31,258 nt of DNA from Amphimedon queenslandica. Lineage: Eukaryota > Porifera > Demospongiae > Haplosclerida > Niphatidae. The notes under the pieces were generated by a model. It had not been told where the DNA came from. It did no database searches and saw nothing but the letters and a program-made list of their open reading frames with translations. The stretch covers positions 37,435 through 68,692 of the forward strand of contig NW_003546530.1 of assembly GCF_000090795.2 (NCBI RefSeq). The letters run 5' to 3'. Made by a program: the position numbers and the translations under genes. Of the stretch, positions 1-16,134 are shown piece after piece; within the stretch, counting starts at the first letter, position 1, and the number at the start of each line of letters is the position of its first letter.

Positions 1-43
1 CATACACTTAATACAACACTCATTAACTGATACACTACTGCAG

Positions 44-3000
44 GTAATCCAAAGGATATATTAAGGACTCATTCTGTTAAACTCACTGATGCTATTACTA
101 CTAACCTTTACAGAATAACTGATGCACTGTATGCTGAAGGACTGATACCACTGGATACTAAAGAGAATATACAAACAGTAACAGGAATATCTGATTATAG
201 GAAATCAAGTCAATTATTATCTGTGATACAACGACAGTTGCAATCCTCTCTTAATCCAGAGCATTATCTGATTGATATATGTCATGTACTAATTAACCAA
301 CAACATCGTACACTAACAGATATTGCTACCTCTATATTACACAAGTTAGGTGAGTGTGTGTGTGTACATTATCAGTGGTCAATATAGTCATTATATTTCA
401 ATACATTAGGTCAGTCTATACCTGATGATGTCAGTTCACATAGTGTACTACTATCACCAGTTGATGATGTATCAAATACGCCAGTTACTAATATAAGGGG
501 TAATGGGTATTTAATGTGCATGCATTGTTTTTATGTATTTTGATTAATAGGTCAGTCCGTTGATGTAGCAAAACTCATTGGTTCAATACCTGATGATGTT
601 CAAGGATATGCTGACAATATGAGACAAAAATACAGAGACCAACCTATTGTTGCTATAGACTGGCCACCAAGAATTGAAAAAGATTACTTTGGAAGACTAG
701 CACTAGTAGAAAAACAAGAACAAAGTACACAGAAAACATCAGCTTGGCATCTACTAAGAGGACAAGTTGATGAAATACTGCAACTATCTGAAAACAAAAA
801 AATAAGTGTTGAAGATGTCCTCCAACCGACTGATAGTTCTCTATTTCTCAGAGTAGTAATAGATGGTCCTCCTGGTATTGGCAAGACCACACTTTGTCGT
901 AAACTGTTAAATATGTGGTCTAATGGAACACTTGGACCCCAGCAGTATGACTTGGTACTTTACTGTCCTTTAAGGAATAGCAAGATAGCTACAGCTACTA
1001 CACTAGCTGATCTGTTTGTGCGTCAGCTTAATAGATATAAAAATGTACCTGAATGGTTTGAGGAGAGAGATGGAGAAGGGTTACTGATAATCTTTGATGG
1101 TTGGGATGAACTAAGTGAACAACTCAGACAGTCTTCATTAGCTGCTAGTATCATTTGTAAAGAAAAGCTAGACCAATGTTCAGTAATTGTTACCTCTCGT
1201 AGCTATGCCACCTCTTCACTTTTAAAAATGGATACTCTCAATAGACATGTTCAGGTCATTGGGTTTTCTGAGGAAGAAATATCAACAGTAATTATACAAA
1301 CACTTCAAAAAGATACAAAACTAGCACAACAACTCATTGACGAAAACACTGATCCAGTTTTATCAATGTTGCAACCATCAAAGTACAAATCACATTTCAC
1401 AACTACTCAAAGCAGTAAGGACTCACAACTAGCTGTGGAACTCATTAATGATCTTAAAGTGCGGCTTGATGTCCAATCATTGTGTTACATACCACTAGTC
1501 TGTTCCATGGTCATTTTAGTTTATTGTAAGGAAGGAGGACACTTACCAACAACACTCACTCAACTGTATGAGAACTTTATCCTAGAAACTATCAGAAGAC
1601 ATGTGAATAAACATGACATTAACCCACGTACTTTAGGTAGTCTTTCTTCATTACCATCACAATTAGCTAAACCTTTACAAGAGATGTGTCAATTAGCTTA
1701 TACTAACCTGGCTAATACAACAATGACATTCTCTTCACATGAACTACAGTCACTGAGTGAGGCAGTCAAGGAAGATTATCTTGGATTGATGACAACATTT
1801 ACAGAATATGATGATGAGAAATATCAGTTTCTTCACTTAACTATACAGGAATTTCTAGCTGCATGGTGGATAGCTAAGCATGAGGAGAAAACAGAGGAAG
1901 TATTTCAGCTTCACTTCAATGATGATCACTTTCGAATGAGTCGGAGGTTTGTGGCAGGTCTAACTCACCTTGAACATGAGAGCTATCAACAGTATTTTAA
2001 TACCAGTGAACATCAACTTGACTTACAGTGTAAGAAAAAAATATTGTTTGAATTTGATTGCTGTCAGTTTTTTCAACCCTCATCCCTCTATCAAGATCCT
2101 ACAGATAAACAATCCAATCATATCAAATCAGATGACTTTGTCTATGTTATCATTCTAGTTATCCAAATTCAACTCCTATATGAATCCCAGAACACATCAT
2201 TATGTCAAGTATTAGCACAATCCATCAACAACCAACTGTGTCTCATTAATAAAGTATCGTTATCATTGTTTGACTGGTTGTGCCTCAGTTATTTTATAAA
2301 CAACTCTAACACAACATGGAATTACTTGCACCTTGGGACAGTACCTAACCAATCACTATCATTCTTTACTGCTGGACTAACCAATAACTCACTACAGACC
2401 CAGTGTAAGAGACTGGAGGTAGACTTAATGAATCAGCCCACTAATGACTTACTACACAAATTTTTACAATCATCACTGATCTATAATATTGAAGAGTGCT
2501 ATTGTGTATTAAGTACAGGTCCATATATTCCCTGTCATTTATATTTGTTACAGTTCCTCAAACTTCCTCAAGTGAAAATTCTTGACTTAACAATGGATTG
2601 TCGTACTCTGCCAACAGTATTTGTTGACGGTGATGCAACGAAGTGCAATGAACTTGAGAAATGTATGGAAATCAATACAAAACTACAAAAATTGAAGGTT
2701 AAATATGAAGGATTACCAAGTACCATCATCAGTAGTGTCATTCAAGGAGTAACAAAGAATAGAACAATAACATCATTAACGCTACATGTAAAGTTTCCCG
2801 ATGATGTTTTACTTCCTCCTGCTCTACCTGATCAAGTAATAGAAAACTTACTAAGGGATAACAACACATTACAAGCTCTTTCACTGGGCATTCCTGATAG
2901 ACTCCTACCATCATCACTGAATATGGTAGAGGTGAACACACCACTGGCTGCTCTGGAGATATGGAGCAGTAAACTGATGACATCACTTCTTTCACATATC

Positions 3001-3849
3001 CAAGGATTACACTGCCTGATACTACATTATCAACCATACCCACCACATCTTCTATTTCTCTCTCATCCCAGTCTACATACACTTACTTTACCACTAGACA
3101 CAGCTGAGAGTGCTATTGAACTATTTACTATTTTACAAACCAATACTACACTTAAAGCTCTGAGTGTGGAGATATTATCAGAATATACCAGCAGTATGGG
3201 TGGTAGTCTACAAGAAATGCTAGCACAAAACCGAACACTGAAATACAATACAATTAGTATATGCCATAAGACTGCTTTTAGTTCACTCCTGTCCTTTCTA
3301 ACAAATGGTCTCAAATCCAACACCAGTCTACAGCAGTTGAGTGTACCACTTCCACTAAATGAAGATGTAAAAACTATTATTAATTGCATTTCTCAAAAGA
3401 ACAATCTTACAGAAATTGAATTGTACTTCATACTTTATCGGTCATACAGTAACTCTGAAGAGAAGGAACAAGAATTGGCATCATTGTATTATGAACAGAT
3501 ATTACCTGCAGTTACGAACATGCTACAGTCACATACAACCATCAGAGCACTGCAAATAGACTGTGAAGGAGTTTTTATTAACTGCATTGAGGAATTTCAA
3601 CCTAACTGGATAGAACTAGTTCAGCATTTATATGAAACTATCTTCATCCATCCATCACTAGAATATGTTGAGTTTCAGAACAATAATCTCCTCCTGGGTG
3701 TCCTTAATGCTCAAAAGAAGACATTGATTGATAAACATAAAGAAGAACAACCACACAAACCACTACCAATAGTGCATGTTTCAGATACTAATACCATACC
3801 ACATGATGATGATGATGATGATGACAGTATAAATGAAGAACTAGACTAA
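44..3849 (+). CDS. NLR1: NACHT-LRR receptor gene, 5' end outside the window
   Basis: Predicted cytosolic innate immune sensor of the NLR family. Three exons are visible: 44-349 (CARD-like death-fold domain), 410-499 (short Gly-Gln-Ser linker) and 551-3849 (NACHT plus LRRs). They join in frame at phase-1 GT..AG introns. Bases 1-43 match the end of the NLR3 intron that precedes the CARD-like exon, so at least the leader/2A/Death and linker exons should lie upstream of the window. NACHT evidence is the Walker A motif GPPGIGKTT (bases 865-891) and the Walker B motif LLIIFDGWDEL (about 1081-1113). The C-terminal half has repeated Asn-Thr-x-Leu-x-x-Leu-like segments typical of NLR leucine-rich repeats. 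The reading frame ends with seven Asp codons (3805-3825) and a TAA that cuts it five codons shorter than NLR4 (TAT there). NLR4 is the closest copy in the LRR half; the CARD-like exon is closest to NLR3. The coding assignment is sure; the ligand is unknown. Confidence 0.93.
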
Positions 3850-4162
3850 AATAGCCCAAGCTAATTTGATTGTATTTTATCTTATCATAACTTTAGGCAC
3901 ATATGCATGCATGTCATTAATTAATAACAGTATATATCCATGCATAACTGTGAATCGTGAACAATGTTTTTCTATCACATACCCATCCCTCTTGCTCCCC
4001 TACTAACACTAGTGTACTACTTTAATATTAATATCAGTTAGATTATAACAGTATTATAGTACTTTTAAATTTAATTGTTAAAAGATAAAATTAAAAACCA
4101 CATTAATTGAATGCTATAAGTCACCCAAGGCTAGATCTAGTGCATGACTTAGTTTCTTCATT
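3850..4162. other. 3' flank of NLR1, no gene seen
   Basis: AT-rich sequence after the NLR1 stop. It shares short blocks with the 3' flanks of NLR2 and NLR4, for example the stretch around 3950-3985 resembles 10420-10450. It is therefore probably 3' UTR and downstream DNA of the duplicated NLR unit. No convincing polyadenylation signal or ORF was found. Confidence 0.5.
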
Positions 4163-5180
<1,018 letters not shown>

Positions 5181-5295
5181 TGTGTTAGGACTATTCATTA
5201 ATAATCAATGGATAGAGTAATGATAAAAATAAAACTTTATAAACATTAGTTTATCTATTCATTTTTACTGCATATTTTTTACAGTGATCTCTATT

Positions 5296-5633
5296 TTGAT
5301 TATTTGTCTACATATTCACCTCCTTTTATCAGGCAATCCTCCATGGTCATTAACATTATCTACTTGTGCAGCATACAAATGAAAACATTGCCACTATGTG
5401 TTGCTGAGTTGTGTTACAGTGTTAATACAAAATCTGTAGATGCCCTTATAAGGAGATTTTTGGGGTGCCTATTTCAGTTATCAATAGGCTATTGTGGCTG
5501 ACAGTTGTATGGATTTTGTGGTCAGCATAGATCCACACCTGTTGTAGACTGTGTAGAGTTGCCTTTGACCTCTTGAATCAACCTATACTTTTCATATTTG
5601 AGGGACGTCATTCATCTTTCTGTAACAAGCACT
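5296..5633 (+). repeat. Upstream block shared by NLR2 and NLR5
   Basis: About 340 bp immediately before the NLR2 start codon, closely repeated at 30046-30368 before NLR5. It should contain the promoter and 5' UTR. Both copies keep a CCTTATAAGG palindrome and an ACGTCA half-CRE-like site close to the ATG. The similarity continues into the genes and so mainly reflects recent duplication. A short ORF across 5304-5501 is not supported, because the second copy does not keep it. Confidence 0.8.
5444..5453. promoter_or_regulatory. CArG-box-like palindrome, CCTTATAAGG
   Basis: Perfect match to the CC(A/T)6GG consensus bound by SRF-type MADS factors, about 180 bp before the NLR2 start codon. Its centre could alternatively serve as a TATA-like element. 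The same site is at 30188-30197 before NLR5. This is a motif match only. Confidence 0.35.
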
Positions 5634-8600
5634 ATGATTGATGTCTCTCAATGGAGAGCAAGTATTGGACTGTGGAACTACTGTCAAGCTGCCTCCAGTA
5701 GACCAGCTAATGGCCGCCACTCTCACTCATTCAAAGCTGCAGTAGACAGCAAGTCAGGCAGTACTACATCAGGAGAGAAGACATCTAAACTTCCAGCAGC
5801 TCTGTCTCTTATTGTTTCTCTTCTTTTATCTTTATTAAGATATATGAAGCTCAATTTTATTCCTCCAACTGGTAAACAAACTAATAGTATATATACATAA
5901 TAATTATACAGTGTATTTTACAATAGATATAATTACTGTTACTGTTATGATCATCTGTTGCCTTAAGTCATTAGTCTTGCTTATTGGCAGTAGCTCTGAC
6001 CTGATCTACCATTTGGTTTTACTTCTCCTCCTCCTCTTATCAGGAGATGTTGAACTCAATCCTGGTCCTATGATTGATGATCAACCATCTTGTCTCTTAT
6101 TTGCAAAGTATCTTGAACCACTTGTTAATTGGGAACCATTTGCTCTTTGCCTTCCTGGTGGGATAACACAACTTGATGTTGATATAATTAAAACAAAAGG
6201 AAGCTCATACCTCAGGATGGAGGCATTACACAAGACATGGTTACAAGTTAATCCTACAGCATCATGGAGAGATGTCATTAATGCTTTGAAACAATGTAAA
6301 GAGAATGAACTAGCTAGAACTATTGAAGACAAAGTGACAAATCCCACAGCTGGAAGAAGTACTGCTATAACAGGTAAAATACAAATAATACAAAATGACA
6401 CTCATTAGCTATACACTACTGCAGGTAATCCAAAGGATATTTTAAGGACTCATTCTGTTAAACTTGTGAATGGTATTTCTATTGACATTCCAAGAACAGC
6501 ATATGCACTGTATGCTAAAGAACTGATACCACAACAAACTAAACAGGAAATGCTTGTACCAGCAGTTGATAATTATACTAAAGCTGCCAATCTTATGAAT
6601 GTCATTGAGCAACAGTTGGAAGCTTCTCTTAGTCCAGAGCAGTATCTTATTGATATATGTCATGTATTAATAAACCAACAACATCATACACTAACAAATA
6701 TTGCTACATCTATATTACACCAGTTAGGTGAGTGTGAGTGTGTGTGTGTACATTATCAGTGATCAATATAGTCATTATATCTCAATACATTAGGTCAGTC
6801 TATACCTGATAATGTCAGTTCACATACTGTACTACCATCACTAGTTGATGATGCATTCAATACACTAGTTACTAATATAAAAGGTAATAATTAATGATAA
6901 TTTATTATTTAATGTGTATACATTGTTTTTATGTATCTTGATCATAGGTCAGTCTCAGTCTGATGTAGCTAAAACCATTAGTTCAATACCTGATGATGTT
7001 CAAGGATATGCTGACAATATGAGACAACACTACAAGCACCAACCTATTGTTGCTACAGACTGGCCACCAAGAATTGGAAAAGATTTTTTTGGAAGACTAG
7101 CACTAGTAGAAGAACAAGACTCCAGCACACAAGCAGAATCAGCTTGGCATCTGCTAAGAGGACAAGTTGATGAAACAGTTAAACTAACTGGAAACAAAGA
7201 GATAAGTGTTAAAAATGTCCTCCAACCAACAGATAGTTCTCTGTCTCTCAGAGTAGTAATAGATGGTCCTCCTGGTATTGGCAAGACAACACTCTGTCGT
7301 AAACTGTTAAACATGTGGTCAAATGGAACACTTGTACACCAACAGTATGACTTGGTACTTTACTGTCCTTTAAGGAATAGCAAGATAGCTACAGCTACTA
7401 CACTAGCTGACCTGTTTGTGCGTCAACGTTATGAAGTTCCCATGGTAGCAGAATGGTTTGAGAAGAGGAATGGAGAAAGATTACTGATAATCTTTGATGG
7501 TTGGGATGAACTAAGCGAACAACTCAGAAGGTCTTCATTAGCTGCTAGTATCATTTGTAAAGAGAAGTTAGACCAATGTTCAGTAATTGTTACCTCTCGT
7601 AGCTATGCCTTATCTTCACTTTTGAAAATGGATACTCTCAGTAGACATGTTCAGGTCATTGGGTTTTCTGAGGAAGAAATATCAACAGTAATTATACAAA
7701 CACTTCAGAAAGATACAAAACTAGCCCAAGGACTCATTGATGAAAACACTGAACAATATCCAAAGTGGTTTAAATCTACATGTCAGTACAAATCACATTT
7801 CACAACTACTCAAAGCAGTAAAGATTCACAACTAGCAGTGAAACTCATTAATGATCTTAAAGTACGAAATGATGTCCATTCATTGTGTTATGTACCACTA
7901 GTCTGCTCCATGGTCATCTTAGTTTATTGTAAGGAAGGAGGACATTTACCAACAACACTCACTCAAATGTATGAAAACTTTATCCTGCAAACTATCAGAA
8001 GACGTGTGGAAATAAAACCAAGACATGACTTTAATCCATATACTTTAGATAGTCTTTCTTCATTACCATCACAATTAGCTAAACCTTTACAAGAGATGTG
8101 TCAATTAGCTTATACTAACCTGGCTAGTACAACAATGACATTCTCTTCACATCAACTACAGTCACTGAGTGAGGCAGTCAAGGAAGACTATCTTGGATTG
8201 ATGACAACATTCATAGAATATGATGAGGAAAAATATCAGTTCCTTCACTTGACTATACAGGAATTTCTAGCTGCATGGTGGATAGCTAAGCATGAGAAGA
8301 AGACAGTGAAAGTGTTTAAGGATTACTTTGATGATGATCACTTTCGAATATGTCTGAGGTTTGTGGCAGGTCTAACTCACCTTAAACATCAGAGCTATCA
8401 AAAGTATTTTAATAAACAGCTTGATTTACAGTGTAAGACAAAACCATTGCTTGGATTTGATTGTTATTACTTTAATTGTCTTTCCTCCTTCTATCAAGAT
8501 CCTACAAAAAGAAAATTCAATCATTTAAATTCCGATGATGATATTTTCAATGCTCTCACTTCACTTTTTATTCAAGTTCAACTCCTGTATGAATCACAAA

Positions 8601-10315
8601 ACACAACATTATGTCAAGCATTAGCACAATCCATCAACAACCACTCACTGTGTCTGTATAGAGTATCATTATCATTGTTTGACTGGTTGTGTCTCAGTTA
8701 TTGTATAAACAATTCTAACACAACATGGAATCACTTGCACCTGGGGCATATGTCTAACCAGTCACTATCAGTCTTCACTGCTGGACTAACCAATAACTCA
8801 CTGCAGACCCAGTGTAAGAGACTGGAGATAGAGTTAATCAATGAACCCACTGATGAAATAATACACAAATTTTTACAGTCATCACTGCTATACAATATTG
8901 AAGAGTGCTGTTGTGGATTAAGTATAGGTCGATATTTTCCCTGTCATGTATATCTTTTACAGTTCCTCAAACTTCCTCAATTGAAGATACTTGACTTAAA
9001 AATAGATTGTCCTACTATGCCAGCAGTATTTGTTGATGGCGATGCAGCAAAGTGCAGTGAACTTGAGAAATGTATAGCAATCAATACAAAACTATGGAAA
9101 GTAAAGATTACATATAGGGGATTACCAAGTACCATCATTAGTAGTGTAGTTCGAGGAGTAACAAAAAATAAAGCAATAACATCATTAACACTATGTGTAA
9201 ATTTTCGTGATAATATTCCAATTCCTCCCTTACCTGATGGAGTAATAGAGCAGTTGCTAAAGGACAACAACACATTGCAAGCTCTTTCACTGGACATACC
9301 TGATGAACTCCTACCATCATCACTGAATATAGTAGAGGTGAACACACCACTGACTTCTCTAGAGATAGGAAAGAGTAGTAAACTGATGATATCATCACTC
9401 CTTCCACATATCAAAGGATTACACTGTCTGGCACTACCTGATCCATACCCACCACATCTTCTATTTCTCTCTCATCCCAGTCTACATACACTTACTTTAC
9501 CACTAGACACAGCTGAGAGTGCTATTGAACTATTTACTATTCTACAAACCAATACTACACTTAAAGCTCTGAGTGTGGAGATAAAGAAGGAGAGAGTATA
9601 TACCAGCAGTATGGGTACTAGTCTACAAGACATGCTAACACAAAACCAAACTCTGAAATACCTTGCAATTACTATGTGCCGTAGGACTATTTTCAGTTCA
9701 TTTCTGTCTTTCCTAACAAATGGTCTCAAATCCAACACCAGTCTACAGCACTTGAGTGTACCACTTCCACTAAATGAAGATGTAAAAATTTTTATTAATT
9801 GCATTTCTCAGAAAAACAATCTAACAGAAATTAAAATGTACTTCAAACTTGATTGGCCAAACGTTAACTCTGACGAGAAGAAACAAGAATTGAGATCATT
9901 GTTTTATGAACAGGTACTACCTGCTGTTACTGAAATGTTACAAACACATAAAACCATCAGACTACTAAACATTGACTGTTTAGGAATTTTTATTAACTTT
10001 GTTGGGGAATCTCAACCTACCTGGATAAAACTAGCTCGACACTTATATGAAACTATCTTCATCCATCCATCACTTGAATATGTTGAGTTACAGAACAATA
10101 CTCTCCTGCGAGTTGTTCTTTACTCTCAAATGAAGACATTGATTGATAGACATAAAGAAGAACAACCACACAAACCACTACCGATAATCCATATTTCAGA
10201 TACTGGTATACGCAATGATGATGAGGACAGCACAAATGGACTGCAATATAGTATCGCAAGCTATCGTCAGTTTCAGTTGAATGTGGCCACTGACCCACCC
10301 TCTTTTATGCTGTAG
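5634..10315 (+). CDS. NLR2: leader-2A-Death-CARD-like-NACHT-LRR receptor
   Basis: Complete five-exon NLR: 5634-5871, 5927-6373, 6425-6727, 6794-6883 and 6948-10315. The exons sum to 4446 nt (1481 aa) with all introns phase 1. The start is the ATG opening MIDVSQWRASIGLWN, shared with NLR3-5. Residues about 1-79 form the conserved leader ending in a Leu/Ile-rich segment. Residues about 80-119 are a second hydrophobic stretch ending in a leucine run. D120-P127 is a 2A motif (DVELNPGP). About 133-215 is a Death domain with the typical Trp-Arg-Asp-Val-hydrophobic-Ala-Leu pattern. About 230-328 is a CARD-like fold, followed by a linker. NACHT has Walker A at 466-474 and Walker B LLIIFDGWDEL at 538-548. 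LRRs occupy roughly 740-1400. Expected role is cytosolic sensing and oligomerisation with death-fold signalling. Compared with NLR4 the original stop codon is changed, adding a short C-terminal tail. It converges on DECR1. Confidence 0.94.
6046..6069 (+). other. 2A-type ribosome-skipping motif in NLR2 (DVELNPGP)
   Basis: Encodes DVELNPGP, an exact match to the D-[VI]-E-x-N-P-G-P consensus, preceded by a leucine-rich stretch and Ser-Gly. In the 2A mechanism the ribosome omits the bond between the final Gly and Pro and keeps translating. Here that would release a leader of 126 residues and a separate NLR starting at Pro127. Activity is inferred from the motif. Confidence 0.85.
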
Positions 10316-10518
10316 TTTTTCTTACGTTGTAGTTTGATATCCCTTTTGTCTTAGCACTATTGACTGTTATTGTTATTACTAATTGTGCACATTAGATTCT
10401 ACTAACAGTAAACGTGATTGTGACTTGCAAATGTTTTTCTATCAAATATTCAGTTCCCACCCCTAGTCCACCACATTTTAAATTTATTATATAGCTAGAG
10501 ATGCATTAGTATATACTA
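10316..10518. other. 3' flank of NLR2, no gene seen
   Basis: AT-rich sequence downstream of the NLR2 stop. A block around 10365-10450 is shared with the flanks of NLR4 (29740-29830) and, more weakly, NLR1. It is likely 3' UTR of the duplicated unit. Confidence 0.5.
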
Positions 10519-10699
10519 CAGTCAAATCTCACATTGTTGAACTCTAAAATAAGGACACCTCCTATAATCAGAGCAGGTATACAGTATCAGTCCCAATACA
10601 ATATAAATGTGTATTAATCAACCTCTAAAATAAGGACACTTCTATAATAGGTACATTTTCATTGGGTCCCAAGGTATCCAAAATAGACAGGTCTGAGTG
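10519..10699. mobile_element. Degenerate TA-flanked MITE-like element, about 181 bp
   Basis: Starts with CAGTCAAATCTC after a TA. It ends with the reverse complement of a related sequence (CACTCAGACCTG) followed by TA. The inside repeats the phrase 'ctctaaaataaggacac'. The TA duplication and CAGT-type ends fit a non-autonomous Tc1/mariner-like element. The inverted repeats are imperfect, so this is an old copy. It lies in the short gap between the converging NLR2 and DECR1 genes. Confidence 0.5.
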
Positions 10700-10715
10700 T
10701 AAATTTATCCACTCC

Positions 10716-10721
10716 TTTATT
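10716..10721 (-). terminator. Polyadenylation signal AATAAA for DECR1
   Basis: AATAAA on the minus strand about 80 nt after the DECR1 stop codon, the only good candidate in the expected place. Confidence 0.6.
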
Positions 10722-10801
10722 TGTTAAAAAGATAAAAACCACATTAATCAGATCCACACATTCAGTCACACAACAAAGCTAATGCATTAGTAATCTTCTT
10801 T

Positions 10802-15644
<4,843 letters not shown>

Positions 15645-15733
15645 GTTGAGCTTGAGCCACACCTTCAATTTAGATCACGTGATGGGCAACTACTAGCACA
15701 CGTGGGAGCACGTGGCTGTTTGTAAGAATAAAG
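15645..15733. promoter_or_regulatory. Bidirectional DECR1/RPUSD2 promoter with E-boxes
   Basis: Only 89 bp separate the start codons of the two divergent genes, so the core promoter must be shared or overlapping. It has three perfect CACGTG palindromes at 15676-15681 (inside TCACGTGA), 15699-15704 and 15709-15714. Two more follow at 15896-15901 and 15927-15932 in RPUSD2. CACGTG is the site of bHLH factors such as USF, MYC/MAX and TFEB/MITF. The RPUSD2 start codon is embedded in AAGATGGCG, a YY1-type motif common at animal housekeeping starts. No TATA box is evident. Confidence 0.75.
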
Positions 15734-16079
15734 ATGGCGTCCGTTACAAAACCCATTAAAAGGAAGGCCTCTCCTGACGAAAGACAAGAGGATGATGGAG
15801 TTCAGTTTATTCCAAAGAGAATGGAGCTCCAGCCTTTAAAAAATGAATCTATTTATTACTTTAGAAATGGTTAGTACTAAGTACGCCCACGCAGTCACGT
15901 GATCTTTTTGTTTTTCAGGTCTGAGGCACGTGATCCCTTACTATTTCAAGTTTTCTACTCATGCTAAAGGTCGATGGGTTGGTCGGAAGGTCTATGATGT
16001 TTTTAGTGAAGAATTTCAAAGCGAAAAACCAGAATATTACGTAAGCCTATGAACCATATTTGACAAAAGGGTGTGGTTA

Positions 16080-16134
<55 letters not shown>

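Noticed and set aside
684..890. Minus-strand ORF opposite Walker A, repeated at 7030-7314 and on the + strand at 22273-22548
   Set aside because: Shadow of the conserved NACHT exon.
2738..3389. Minus-strand ORFs over the NLR LRR region (also 9138-9804, 28406-29239, and + strand 20221-20523)
   Set aside because: They recur in every NLR only because the sense strand is conserved. The sense frame has NACHT/LRR motifs and splice structure, and the antisense frames show no domain.
5304..5501. 65-aa ORF upstream of NLR2
   Set aside because: The duplicate at 30046-30368 does not keep it open, and there is no recognisable motif.
6046..6069. 2A motif as evidence of an integrated virus
   Set aside because: It lies in frame inside NLR genes with introns, with no viral polymerase or capsid sequence nearby. 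2A-like motifs are known in animal NLRs.
15645..15668. Extension of DECR1 upstream to a TTG codon
   Set aside because: No ATG there. The MAAVYKRF start has a good context and leaves a sensible mitochondrial leader.
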